From Tilletia caries (lineage: Eukaryota; Basidiomycota; Exobasidiomycetes; Tilletiales; Tilletiaceae): a stretch of DNA of 64,000 nt. Each line of letters begins with the position of its first letter. Within the stretch, counting starts at the first letter, position 1. The position numbers and the translations under genes are program-made. Shown here in pieces: positions 23,514 through 34,143 of the stretch. The stretch is from positions 1,426,001-1,490,000 of the forward strand of contig JALUTQ010000004.1 in the NCBI GenBank assembly GCA_032718865.1, in the 5' to 3' direction. Under the pieces are notes generated by a model, which saw only the letters and a list, made by a program, of their open reading frames with translations, did no database searches and was not told the DNA's origin.

Positions 23514-25119
23514 CAGTGGCGAGCAGAAATGGCCGCATGTTCTTCCAGTACACATATCTCAGTCAATTGCACCTCATTTTCCCTATACTACCACGTTGTG
23601 ACTTTTTTGTGACCAAAGCACCAGATAGTAGCTTCTAGAAACTGCAACGCGCGCACAGGTCGCTGGACTACGTCCGCGACGCCAGCCCCTTTAACCTGAG
23701 AGCCCTGTGGCCATTTTTGCACCTCCCCCCCTCACCATCCATCCCAGCTTCACCATACCATATAGTAAGTGCCGCAAACTGCATGTAAGAGGGCTATTGG
23801 GACTGACAGATGCTTTTTCGCCTGCAGAACGGCAATACAATCAATAAAATCTTTAACCCCTGCAAAGAAAGCTCATATTGCGGCTGAGCTGCGGAAGGGC
23901 AAGTCGAGCCGGGCCGTGGCACGTCAATGTGGGGTCAGCAAGACGACTGTGAACTCCCTGAGATCACAGCATAAAGATATACCGCATGCAAAGCCGAAAG
24001 GCAGGCCGCCAAAACTCGACAATCGGGACAAATCCGCTCTCAAGCGTGCGATAAAGACGGGAAAAGCAAACAATGCTCGGCAGGCTCTAAAAGAGCTGCA
24101 GGCAGCGAAGGGCCTCAAAGTCTCTGTCTGGACGGCACGGCGGGCGCTGCGCTCTGTGGGAATGCACCCTGTCGTCAAGAAAAAGAGACCCTTGATGACC
24201 CGGCGGTACAAACAAAATCGGCTCCGCTTTGCCCTCAAGCACGTTGAGTGGACCCCGGAAGACTGGGCACGCGTCATATGGACGGACGAGACTAAGATCA
24301 ACCGCATCTCTAGTGATGGGCGAGAGGTGGTCTGGGTCGAGAACGGGTCGGGCCTCAGCGAACGGACGATTACCCCCACCGTCAAGTTTGGGTGGGGGCG
24401 GCAACATCATGGTGTGGGGCTGCATGACATGGTCTGGCCCGGGCAAAATAGAGCTCGTTCAAGGCCGCATGAACGCTCAGCAATACACCGAGATCCTTAC
24501 GAAAAACCTCGTTCCCGTTATCGATGCGATGTCACTGCTCCCAGACTCTCCGGCGCGCGACAAGATCATCCTGCAGCAGGATAACGATCCGAAACACACC
24601 GCAAAATTGGCAAAAGCATGGTTCAAGGCCCACAATATCACCCCCTCGAGTGGCCTGCAAACAGTCCGGACCTTAATCCGATCGAACACCTATGGAACAC
24701 CCTCAAGCGACGCCTTCACACCTATTCGACCCAACCCAAGGGCGCCCAAGAGCTGTGGGAGAGGGTTCATGTAGAATGGGAACGACTTCCGACTGATACG
24801 TGCAAGGGGCTGATCGAGAGCATGCCTAGGAGGTGTGCAGCGGTCATTAGGGCCAAAGGCGGCAACACAAAGTATTAGGTTCTTGGTGTTTCTCTCTGGC
24901 TGTGGGTCTTGGTGCAAAATGGCCGAATGAACAAACAAACCCTTTTCTACTTTTCTACGTCCTCGGTCGAATTCAACAGCTGGAAATGCCAGCATAGAAC
25001 CTTGATACGTTGCTTTCCTCGGCCCCAATAGTTGGCTATGGGTTTGTTATTTTGGGGTGGTCTTTCTCGTGGTGTTTATGGTTTACTTAAGAACATGCGG
25101 CCATTTCTGCTCGCCACTG
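23514..25119. mobile_element. Tc1/mariner transposon, 1606 bp, nested
   Basis: Inner element. A perfect 31-bp terminal inverted repeat begins CAGTGGCGAGCAGAAATGGC (left 23514-23544, right 25089-25119). TA target duplications sit at 23512-23513 and 25120-25121. It encodes a Tc1-type DDE transposase on the plus strand (see the separate entry), broken by frameshifts. The perfect TIRs indicate recent activity, while the outer MITE ends have already diverged, so this insertion is the younger event. Confidence 0.88.
23829..24878 (+). pseudogene. Tc1-like DD34E transposase, frameshifted
   Basis: The N-terminal part is a Tc1-type paired helix-turn-helix (SRAVARQCGVSKTTVNSLRS, then WTARRALRSVGMHP). 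The DDE_3 catalytic core follows: WTDETKI (first Asp), QQDNDPKHTA (second Asp) and SPDLNPIEHLWN (Glu), about the 34-residue spacing of Tc1. The frame shifts by one base at about 24390-24396 (between VKFG and GGNIMVWGCM, in a G-rich run) and back at 24641-24645 (a C5 run between KAHNI and LEWPANSP). No in-frame ATG precedes the helix-turn-helix. A possible intron (GTAAGT at 23765 to CTGCAG at 23827) may join an upstream start, but none was found. A dead or mis-sequenced copy; both explanations remain open. Confidence 0.85.
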
Positions 25120-25671
25120 TAACATAGGGGTCACGTGGCATTCAGGTGGCTCTGGCCAAAAATTCTGCCTGAAATTTTGGGCTCGACCCAAAACATTTCA
25201 AAAAACTCGCCATATTTACCGCCTTTTTACAGTCCCAGCACCCAGCGACTTCTTGCCAGTCGCCCCCCACCACTTAATACGTCTTAATCCATTTAGAAAA
25301 ACAAAAATGTTTTTTCTGGTCAAATATGCCAACCTGCCTATGCCGATATCCTGGTTAAGCCGATACGAAGTGGACCCCCCCCCAGCCATATCGATTTATC
25401 CAGGGAGTACTGTAATTTAAGCCAAGGTGATGAGTGACGCGGTGGTGCTGTGGTGCTGACAATTAACCACCGAAAATACTTCGGTCTTAGCACTTCCACA
25501 TTCCCACCGAGCACCGAGCCCGTCCCACTTCCTAATACGAGTATGTATAACGCGGGCCTGATCCACCCACGCACATTGCTCTTGACTCTCAAGCACGGAG
25601 CAGGGGCCCTTGCCTCATCGGTCCAATTGGTGACCCTGTAGCCTCGCCCGTAACTCAGCTCAACGCTCAAC

Positions 25672-26310
25672 CACTGCTACCATGGGGGTTGTTTTAAGGG
25701 GTGTATAGCACTTCGTATAATTTGTTTTACAATGATTTTACGGTTCTCTCAAAACATCCCTGTTGTGGAGGCGTTTAAGGGTTAGGCAAAAACTGCAGCG
25801 TTTTTAGGTGGTGCGGACTCATGCTTTAAAACAATGACGTATTGGAGGTGTTCTACGGCTGTTAGAACCGAAGACAAGTTAGACTTTCAGTTTCTCTAAT
25901 TGGAATGGGTCTGCTCGGTGGTCTCAGAGTCTCTGCCCTGTATCTCAAAAGGCTCACAGCTGCTTCCACACTCAATTGATGCTGCTCTCTGAAGACAGAA
26001 ACCCTCGATTTACAGTATTGCTACCTGCATATGACAAGCTGTGGTGAGCTGGGCATCGCGGGTGGGTGTGGTGAGGGCCGTGGTGTCGAGCAAGGTGGTG
26101 GCGGTGAGGAAGGCGTCTGGAGACGCCTTGTCTCACTTCCCGCGTCCCTGCAGCAGTCACGTGATCACTATGCCTACTGGGTTTTAACACCATTAGAAGG
26201 TGATTTAACACCCAAATCAGCGGAACAAAATAGAAAATTATAACATGAGGTGAACACGTGCGTTCCACAAGCGTCTTACACCCCTTAAAACAACCCCCAT
26301 GGTAGCAGTG
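25672..26310. mobile_element. CACTA-like MITE, 639 bp
   Basis: A perfect 34-bp inverted repeat begins CACTGCTACCATGGGGGTTG (left 25672-25705, right 26277-26310). The trinucleotide AAC lies directly outside each end (25669-25671 and 26311-26313), a 3-bp target duplication. CACTG ends plus a 3-bp duplication match the CACTA/EnSpm superfamily. The interior is AT-richer than its surroundings and encodes nothing recognisable, so it is non-autonomous. The classification rests on the terminal bases and duplication length. Confidence 0.8.
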
Positions 26311-26399
26311 AACCGCGCACAGCGAAGGTGACAAGGAAAACAAAAAGCAAAAGTCCTTCCTCAACTTATTCCCGCTTCCCGCTTTTGCCGGCGGCTCGC

Positions 26400-26870
26400 A
26401 AGGACCGTATCGCCCTCGTCAATTTTCCACGTGGATCCGGCGATTCGGAGTTTGAGCGCGCCTTGGCGCGCTTTGATTACTATCTTTTCACGCGATCGTG
26501 TAAGGATTGCTTATAGTGCGTCACAAATCAAACTGTGCATCAACTTTCCCTCAAAGCTGTGCGGTTAGTGATATGGCTTGCTATTCTGCAGGTCCACGGT
26601 TAGAATCCTTTTGCTATCATTCTTTTTTCCCTTTTTATCGACTTGGTTGCTAAGTTAGGATCGTGTTGACCATTCGGGTTAGAGTTAGCGCGTAGCGAAC
26701 AGGATTAAGCATGACAGCAATGGAGACGGAGAGGTTGCCCTTTTGGTTGGGGGGGTTCCGGGGGGGCAAAGCCCCCCCGCCGAGCTGGAAGTGGGGTTGA
26801 ATGGACAGTGGGGTCACGTGATCCAGTTTTGCCGCCACGTGGAAAAATGACGAGGGCGATACGGGCGTCC
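26400..26870. mobile_element. MULE-like MITE with 9-bp target duplication, 471 bp
   Basis: Near-terminal inverted repeats of 30 bp with one mismatch (CCGTATCGCCCTCGTCA..., left 26405-26434, right 26835-26864). The 9-mer GCGGCTCGC occurs directly outside both ends (26391-26399 and 26871-26879). A 9-bp duplication is characteristic of Mutator-like elements. No transposase is inside. The interior contains a perfect 9-bp-stem, AAA-loop G/C hairpin at 26759-26779. The outermost bases (26400-26404 against 26865-26870) do not pair cleanly, so the exact ends may be off by a few bases. Confidence 0.72.
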
Positions 26871-26879
26871 GCGGCTCGC

Positions 26880-27390
26880 CCTGTGCCCGGTCTTGGCATG
26901 CAGCCGCAATCGATCGATCGCACATCAATCAGTGAGATTCGATCGATCACTCCCGGCAGTTGCCTTGTCGGTCCCTCGTCGGTTCGACGATCGCCTTACT
27001 CCTTTGACCCGATACGGCCTGTCTCACTTGCGCTCTTTTCCTCGAAACATGTTGCGCTCATTTCGCGAACATCTAGCGAGCATGCCTGCGTGGCAAAAAG
27101 AGCGCACGCCTGATGAGTTCAACGGCTTCGTGCCCGCCCGCTGTGGGAGGTGTCGTGTGCCAGCAGCATGCTCCTTGTTCTATCTGGCCCCTGGCTGGGC
27201 CCTGGCTGCGGTTGGGAACGAGGAGGGTGTTTGCTGAATGCTAAGGCGGGATCGATAACGTATAAATAGCCCCGTGTCCTGACCACCTTCCACCTCCCTC
27301 CCACATCCCACATCGCACCTTGCAACCTGCACCAAACACCCAATCCTCACTTTTCCCCACCCCAACACCCAATACCCCCAATACCTAACA
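26880..27390. promoter_or_regulatory. Metallothionein upstream region
   Basis: About 510 bp between the MULE-like element and the metallothionein ATG. It holds a TATA box (separate entry) and a C-rich pyrimidine leader (27290-27385). I searched for Ace1/Cuf1-type copper sites and found no clean match, so copper control cannot be read from the sequence. Confidence 0.5.
27261..27268 (+). promoter_or_regulatory. TATA box of metallothionein gene
   Basis: TATAAATA (followed by GCCCC), 130 bp upstream of the metallothionein ATG. A strong consensus match and the usual distance for an inducible fungal promoter. Confidence 0.7.
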
Positions 27391-27732
27391 ATGGCTGTGA
27401 GTTGGTTATCAAATGCTTCTCCCCCCTCCGCCAAGCTAGCAAGCTGATCATCCTTTCTTCCTGCCCTGCCCTTCCCTTCCTCTCCAGCCCAAGACTTGCG
27501 GATGCGGTGAAAACTGCAAGTGCGCTTCCTGCAACTGCTCCGACGGCAGCGTGAGTCTCCCCCCTCCCCTCCTCCCCTTCCCAACGCGACTTGTGCTTAA
27601 TTAACACACTCCTCTGTCACCCAGTGCGCCAACGGATGCGCCTGCTCCACCAAGACCGACGCCGGCGCACCCAAGACCAAGGCCTGCTCCTGCTCTCCCT
27701 GCTCCTGCGGCGAGAACTGCACCTGCACTTAA
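27391..27732 (+). CDS. Copper-type metallothionein, 58 aa
   Basis: Small Cys-rich protein that binds Cu(I), and possibly Cd or Zn, in thiolate clusters in the cytosol. Three exons: 27391-27396 (only ATG GCT), 27488-27550 and 27625-27732; both introns have GTGAGT donors and CAG acceptors. It has 58 residues with 15 Cys, nearly all in Cys-x-Cys or Cys-x-x-Cys pairs, in two cysteine clusters (residues 6-25 and 44-57) separated by a Cys-free linker rich in Lys, Ala and Thr; there are no aromatic residues. Both clusters use the phrase CGENC. The first exon encodes two amino acids, so simple open-frame searches miss the gene. It starts head to head with the metalloreductase gene 4.3 kb away. Which metal it prefers cannot be told from sequence. 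Confidence 0.93.
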
Positions 27733-28560
27733 ACGAGGTCACACGACAACTATCCCCCCCCCCCCGCGTTTAACTGTACACCCCCCCTTGCCTGCGTGGG
27801 TCCTCCCACCCCTGACACGAGCAAAGCTGTATCGTAACCATCCTCAACTCTCGCCTCATTGTACCTCTCTTCTTCACGAGAATTTCAACGAACCCCCCTT
27901 TGACGAACCCCATTCATTCCCAACCGTGCGCATTCATTCCTTTCGACGTGGGAGCTCGGAAACAGACAGGATCAGGGGAAAGCATTCATTCCAAACGGCG
28001 CATTCCTTTCGACATGAAGAGTTCCAGAAAGAGACAAGCCTCAGGGAAATAGGGAATTCTTCAAGGAATTTGAATTGGTAGAGGGAGAGAGAGCATCGCA
28101 AACCAGATTAACTACAGGTTCAGAACACTTTTGAAGAAGGGAAACAAGAAGAAAGAGGAGAGTATAGAGAAACCAGAGAATCTTCCGGAACCTGATAATA
28201 TAAGGGGGTGAAGAGAGGAGAAGAGCAACCAAAAAAGGGATAAGGGGAGACTTAGATAACGGACCTTGCGTGTATATGTGTGCCGATGACCTGTCGAGAT
28301 TGGAAGAGGGGGGGTTCCTGCCCAGAGGACGTTGTGTGACGCGCGCGGGGGGGGAAGACGAACAAGAATAGGTTTCTCGAGAGAGCGAGACCGAGACCGA
28401 GGGAGAGAGGAGAGGAGACCGAGGAGGAGAGGAGGAGGAGGTGAAAAGCCAGCCATTCATACGTTGCAATTCCGTGTCTTTGTATTGTCGCTCGAAGGCT
28501 GTCCTGTCCGTAGTTCCCCTCCCCAAATTGCAATTCGTTCGACCTTCGTTGTTCTTGTAT
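27733..28560. other. Convergent intergenic region with diverged duplication
   Basis: 828 bp between the metallothionein and WOPR-gene 3' ends. It begins with C runs (27756-27790). At about 27927-28050 a block of roughly 55 bp (CGCATTC...TTTCGACRTG...CAGGGRAA) occurs twice in diverged tandem form. From 28085 to 28450 it is purine-rich (GAGA). No gene. Confidence 0.6.
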
Positions 28561-31500
28561 CTAGTAGACCGAGTACCGAGAGTCGCCCGTCGTCGCCGTC
28601 GCCGTTGCAGCTGAAGTCACCTCCTTCGTCGCAGACGCAGCCGCCGACCCAACCATCGTCAACGGCGCCTCCATCTTCCCACTGGACTGCGGATCCACAT
28701 CAAGCGATCCCAGCCCTCGCGCATGCAGGGGCGCCCCATCAGCAGGGGTAGCCGGCATCGGCGCATACTCCGACGACGAAGTCGACGCGCCATTCGAAGA
28801 CGACGTGCTCCGTTCGTGCGAGGACGTCGAACCGGAACCGGAACCGGAACCCGAGTTCGAAGAGATCATCGAAAGACTCCGAACGGGCGTCATAGACGTC
28901 TTCGAAACCTCCTCGGGCCCACCCGAGCGGGAAAGAAGACCGTCCATCCCTCGCGGAGGAGCAGCAGCAGCCTCGCCTTTCCGCCCCGTACCCGCAAGGA
29001 ACGACCCATCGTCACTCCCCCCACTCCCACTCCCCTGCGAACCCGCACTGGTCGGCGCAGACGCCGACCCAGATTTCAAACTCAACAGCGCACCCACAGC
29101 CGATATCTGCTCCGCCCGACTCGGGGAACGACTGATTGGCTCACCACCAGCACCAGCGGTGGTGGTGGCAGAGGCAGAGGCAGAGTCGGTCATCCACCCA
29201 CCCCCACCACCACGCTGCATCAGGTTCTCAGCGGAGCGCGAGCGGAGCGCCGTATCGTCGCGCACGCTTGACTCCGTGATGTGCAGGTACGAGCCCCTTC
29301 TGACGGGCTCGAGCGCTGACGCAGACGCCGGCGTGGGGGTACGTGGCACCGAACCCCGACCAAAGGAAGCAGACGCACCCGAACCCGAAATACTGCGATA
29401 CGCCCCAGCTCTCGAACCCAAGTGCGAAAGCGGCGGCAGCCGAACACCCCCCTCCCGCTCTCCACCACTATTACTCCCCCCACTCCCCGCAGACCGAACA
29501 GGCGAAGGCGACCTCCTCCCCCTCAAACTCTTCAACGTCGGCAACCTCCCCGGCCCCAATCTCTCCAGCTCACCACCGGACGAGGACGACCGTTTACGTC
29601 GGCCGAGGGTCGGACGACGGATGGGAGGTAGATGCTCGGAGCCGTTCCCTTGAGGGCCCGAGGAGGTGGTGGATGAAGAAGTTGAAGAGGACGACGGAGG
29701 CCGACCGTCTGCTAGACGACGTTTGAACGGCGGTCGACCAGGCGGGAGAGAGGCCAACGTCGATCCCGATCCCGATCCCGATCCCGAGCCAGCACCACTC
29801 CCACTCCCACTCCCACCACCCGCAAGCCCACGCGGCCCCTCCCCGCCACGCAAACTCGAGTTGAGCGTGATAAGCGAAGGCAAGGTCGTCCGAACGCCCT
29901 GCTGCGTCTGCGTCTGCGTCTTCGGAGACCCAGTGCCTTGTTGTTGTGACGTCCCGGCTCCAGGGCCGTACGTGTCAAAAGACCGATGAAAGCCTTGGAG
30001 CGCCTGGCCCGATCCACCGCCCGTGCCCGTGCCCGTGCCGTGGTTGGTAGAGCGCCACTGAGCTTGAGCCTGAGCCTGAGCCTGAGCTTGGGCAGCTTCA
30101 TTGCCATTCCCGTACGCCTGCCCCGCGCCCGAGACAGAAGACGACGACCCACTAGTAGACCGTCCAGGATTGCCGCCATTATGATTACCGCCATACGAGA
30201 CATTCGCATACCCAGCCGCCTGGGACGGGTGTCGCTTGCCGTACGGATCAAAAGGAGCAGGCGGCGAGATCGCCCGTTCCCGTTCCCGTTGCTGCTGCTG
30301 CTGCTGCTGCTGCTGTTCTTGTTGTGCGTACGCGTACTGGGCATGCTGCTCCGGTGCCGGTGCATATGCCATTCCAGAACCGTAAACCGCGCGGGATGAC
30401 GAGCCTGCATACCCGTTCTGACCCGCATGCTTGCCGTTGTTCCCTGCATGATCGTCCCGCTTCCTCTTCTGCCCTCCACCTCCCTCCGAGGGACCTTCTT
30501 GACGATGACTGTTGTTGTTGCTGTTGTTGTTGTGCGAAGCAGCACCTCCAGCTCCTCCTCCGGCACCAGCACCAGAACCCTCATCGCCACTCCGGTTGTT
30601 GTGATCCCCGCCATTATGGGGCACCTCCGACGTATTATCACCCGCATCATCGGGCCCCGAACGAGAAGTCGGGTCCTGATACTCCTTCTCATCAATGAAC
30701 TCGGCCCACTGGACCACACCCCCGTCCAAATCCGAGTCATCAATCCCGCTCCCATTCCCATTGGAATTTTTCCCCTTCGACGCGGAGGAGGATGACGACC
30801 GAGCCTTCTTGCTCACAGGCTCAGCACTCGGCATGCTGGGCAACGGGAAACTAATCCCGCCCCCATTAGCAAACAATCCCGAACTAGCGAGCAACGCCCG
30901 TCGGAAATGCGGGTCCTCATGGATCTTGCGCAGGCGGGACTCGCGCACGTCCCGCTTGGTGAAGTAGCTGATGATGTGCAGCTTGCGGCCGGAGAGGGTT
31001 GTAATGCTGAAGGACTGCTTGATGAGGCCGTCGATCTTGTAGGTGTTTGAGGTGCCGCCGGTGGTGGGTTTGCCTGTTTGGGCGGCGATCAGGGCTGCCT
31101 GTGCGGGAGTTCTGGTTGTGCACACGGAAAGGAGGAGATTTACGCTCAGCACACCTTCCCTCTGTGGGAACAACAGATTCAAGTCAGGGATTGAAAACTC
31201 ACTTCTTCTTCCCCTCCAACTCGCGATAGGTCAAAAAACAGCCCGAAACCCGACTGGCACTCCAACATCGCCCATCAGTCCACCTCCTCATCCCAGCCTC
31301 CTTCTCATCCCAAACAAAGATACTGCCACTATGAATAAGACTAGCCCTCTCACCATCCAACAGCCGTCTAGTCACTCTTCGCGGCCGGGGCAGGCCGTCG
31401 TCCGCGAGTTCCTTGGAGGAGGAAGGGGAAGAGGCGGAGTCGGGATTGTGGCTCGGGTGGTTGGGACCTAGACTGATCGTGTAGTCGCAGGCGGTGAGGA

Positions 31501-32395
31501 GTAGGATGGCGTCTACTGCTGTTTTGATGTAGCCGATGTAGGTCGGGTGTTGGAGTGCTTGTGGGTCGGCGGACTCGGCTGCATTGGCTGCGGCTGCGGC
31601 TGGTGCGACGGCTTGTTGTTGTTGTGGTGCACTGCTTGCCTCTTGTTTGGGCCGGTACGATGACGGCGGAGCTTGCATCGATCTTGCTGATTGCTTGTTG
31701 TTGGCAGTGGTGTATGAGGACATACCAGCAGCTGAAGAAGAGGGAGCGTTGGGTGCTGGGAGGGATGGAGCGTTGAGTTGGTAGGCATGCGTAGGAGCAG
31801 GCTGATGCTGATGTTGATGGTGTTGATGCTGGTGGTGTGGGTGTTGATGTTGGTGCTGGTGTTGGTGGTGTCCCTGATTGAGTCCAAGGGCAGAGGGGTG
31901 CTGCTGATGGTGATGGTGATGGATCGGAGCCCCATTGATCCCAACACCAGGCAGTCCACTGGAGAGGGGCACGACGGAAGGCCCACCCTGAGCAAAGCCC
32001 ATAGATTGATGCATGTACATCCCATCAAGGCCGACCATGCCACCATGACGAAAACTGGTTCCAGCAGGAGCGCCCGGAGGCGGGATTAGGCCACCACTAG
32101 CCTGTTCGGCACCGACTTCGGGAGCGTTTGGGTTGAGCATGTTGGAGAGATTGCTGACGGGAGCGTACATGTCGTACATGCCGATGTTTCCCATGTGGGG
32201 GGACACGGTAGAGAGGCCTGAAGCGGCGGAATGACGGTGTGCAGGGTGCTGGTGTGATGAGTACCGGTTGTTGGCAGTCGATGTGGCGGCGTCTTGTGCT
32301 GTGTTCTGGTAGGAAGCGAAGGGCATGGTGTTTGATGAGGCTGCTGCTGCTGAGACAGTGACTGGGTTGAGCATCTGGTTTGGATAACCGTTCAT
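28561..32395 (-). CDS. WOPR-family transcription regulator (Gti1/Pac2/Wor1)
   Basis: DNA-binding regulator of the fungal WOPR family, whose members control morphology, sporulation and virulence switches (Wor1, Ryp1, Gti1, Pac2). Exons 32395-31203 and 31111-28561, 1247 residues. The bipartite domain straddles the intron. The first half (about 283-397) runs from PTYIGYIKTAVDAILLLTAC to RRLLDGERASLIHSGSIFVW, then RRWTDGRCWSASRVSGCFLTY; the second half (about 425-450) contains LIKQSFSITTL and HIISYFTKRDV. Both halves are strongly conserved and the family call is firm. The N-terminus has His/Gln repeats and the C-terminal 780 residues are low-complexity Ser/Gly/Gln-rich, with a poly-Gln run near 30300 and basic patches. 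The domain lies further from the N-terminus than in Wor1, where it starts near residue 1. The upstream gap is 1.7 kb. Confidence 0.93.
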
Positions 32396-32948
32396 GAGTG
32401 TTGATGTGGACTGTTGAGGCGAGTGTGGGTGAGTGCCTGGGAGAGATGTGAGGGTCTGTATGTATGGAGACTGTTGGTGTGTGGATGGGTTTCTGGAGTG
32501 TGTTGGGTGTGTGCTTCCTGCGGTGGACGAGATGGAGGGTGCTGGGCTGGGGAGATGTCGGCTGTGTGGCTGCTGTTGGTGTGTGGTGGCAGTGGCAGTG
32601 GCAGTGGTTGATGGATTGGCTGCTGATGTGGTGCGGCTGTTGTTGTTGTTGTTAGTGGAGTGGTATGCCTGGTTTTAGTAGAAGCTCCCGCTCATCCTGC
32701 TGTCTGGGTGAGAGGATGAGCGAGTGAGTGAGAATGAGGTGTCAGAGGAAGAGAAGAACGCACTGGATTCGATTGTGAGAGAAAGATCGACTGCTTGAGG
32801 CTGCCGAGATGAGATGAGATGTGGTGGGAAGTAAGTGCCAGTGCCGTGGGCTGGCAAGAAGAGTGAGATCTAGATCGCTGTTGTCGATGAGCAGACTCCT
32901 TTGCTTGTCGGTGCCTGATCGTCGTCCTTGCTGAGTCGGTCGTCGGCA

Positions 32949-32990
32949 ACGTGAACGTGAACGTGAACGTGAACGTGAACGTGAACGTGA
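32949..32990. repeat. (ACGTGA)7 microsatellite
   Basis: Seven perfect tandem copies of ACGTGA upstream of the WOPR regulator. Confidence 0.9.
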
Positions 32991-33517
32991 AGGTCGTCAA
33001 GCAGAAGGAGGAGGAGCAGGAACAAGAGGGAGCTGATAGAGCACCGAGCACCCCACGCCTCATCTCATCTCATCCTATATTAGATTTCCATGGTATATTA
33101 ACTCATCAGGGTACACACAGGGTTCACATTAGCGCCCCCGGCCTTTGCACTACATACCCTTGTCCCGGTGGAGGCATACGCGGCAAGTGGCAACTCGTCC
33201 GCATGCTCGAGCTGGTCACACCCAGCCTCGCACATTTCTATTTACACTCGGCAGTCGGCAGTCGGGTCCCTTCAAATCACAAAGTGGACCCTTCTCTTGA
33301 CCTCGCCTCCACCTTATTCCTCACTCCCACCACAGTTGCTCTTATCAATTATTTTCACTCTTACTTTCTTTGCTCCGACGGCTGACACCATGTACATACC
33401 AAGGGGATGGCCAGTCTCCTCCTGCCACTCCTCGTCTCCCTCGCTCCCTCACCAAAGTCGTCCGCCTGCTCTCTTTTTTCGGTCGTCGGTCATAGCCCAA
33501 GTTTAGGCGCTTCCATC

Positions 33518-33544
33518 ACGATCGAACCGGCGTGGTTCGATCGT
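33518..33544. repeat. Perfect 11-bp stem hairpin
   Basis: ACGATCGAACC (33518-33528) pairs exactly with GGTTCGATCGT (33534-33544) across a 5-base loop. Both arms contain a CGATCG-like core. It lies in an intergenic region; function unknown. Confidence 0.75.
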
Positions 33545-34143
33545 CCGCCGCGTCTCAGCAAGAACCCAAATTGAACTGTGTTTTAGCTTTTTCTTAGCAG
33601 CCTAAAGATTAAGCATCCGGTCTAGATAGCAGGTCCATACCGCTCCAGCACCGCCAGAAGCCCAACCCCCCCGCTCCAACTACTCACTCCCACAAATCAC
33701 TGAATTGTCTGCCTTCTTGCTTCACCCGCTGTTGGGATGCGCCTGCACTGAGGTGGAGGCATCTCACTGGGAGAGTGGTCCGAGCTCGTGCCTGTTAAGT
33801 CCGTCAGGATGGGCGCAACTTACTCTCTGCTAACGACCGCAAACCTGCTTCGGTTCACGGTTGAGAGGTGCGTTTATAGAGAGCGTGCACGGTGTCGGGT
33901 AGTGCAACGACCGATGAAGGATCTCTATTTTGGGCCTCACTCGACAGTTTTATTAGGTCGCGTCGCTGTTGCCTGCCTGCTGCTGGCTGGGCCGCTTTGT
34001 CCTCGCAGTTCGTCCAGTTCGTCGCAAGGGCGGGACCCTGCTGATCCCAGGTATGTAAAATGGGTCTACGATTTCTGCTTTTGGCATTTCCCAACTTGGA
34101 GACTGCCGGCTGGGTCCGAGTATAGTAGTAGTAGCGACGACGC

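Larger units (their letters stand above)
23354..25412. mobile_element. Pogo-like MITE interrupted by a Tc1 element
   Basis: Outer element of a nested pair. Its ends are inverted repeats beginning CAGTACTCCCTGG on each strand (about 24 of 26 bp match: left 23354-23379, right 25387-25412). TA lies immediately outside each end (23352-23353 and 25413-25414). Subterminal sequence repeats the motif CCGATATCCTGG followed by TAA near both ends in the same orientation. Without the inner insertion it would be about 450 bp with no coding capacity, so it is non-autonomous. The CAGT-type terminus and TA duplication suggest a pogo/Fot1 or mariner relative; the family is inferred. Confidence 0.75.
32396..34143. 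promoter_or_regulatory. Long upstream region of WOPR gene
   Basis: 1.75 kb with no supported gene. The first 270 bp are T/G-rich on the plus strand and probably include the 5' leader. A hexanucleotide repeat lies at 32949-32990 and a perfect hairpin at 33518-33544 (separate entries). Long upstream regions are common for WOPR regulators, which are often autoregulated; that is family knowledge, not visible here. Confidence 0.5.

Noticed and set aside
27200..27260. GCTG-containing sites as Ace1/Cuf1 copper-response elements
   Set aside because: None matches the full consensus on either strand by eye.
32949..32990. Tandem hexamers as a CRISPR-like or functional array
   Set aside because: Simple microsatellite with no spacers; eukaryotic context.
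33770..33900. Possible tRNA-like segment (AGTGGTCCGAG, then GGTTCACGG)
   Set aside because: Could not be folded into a cloverleaf with matching acceptor stem; no tRNA recognised anywhere in the window.
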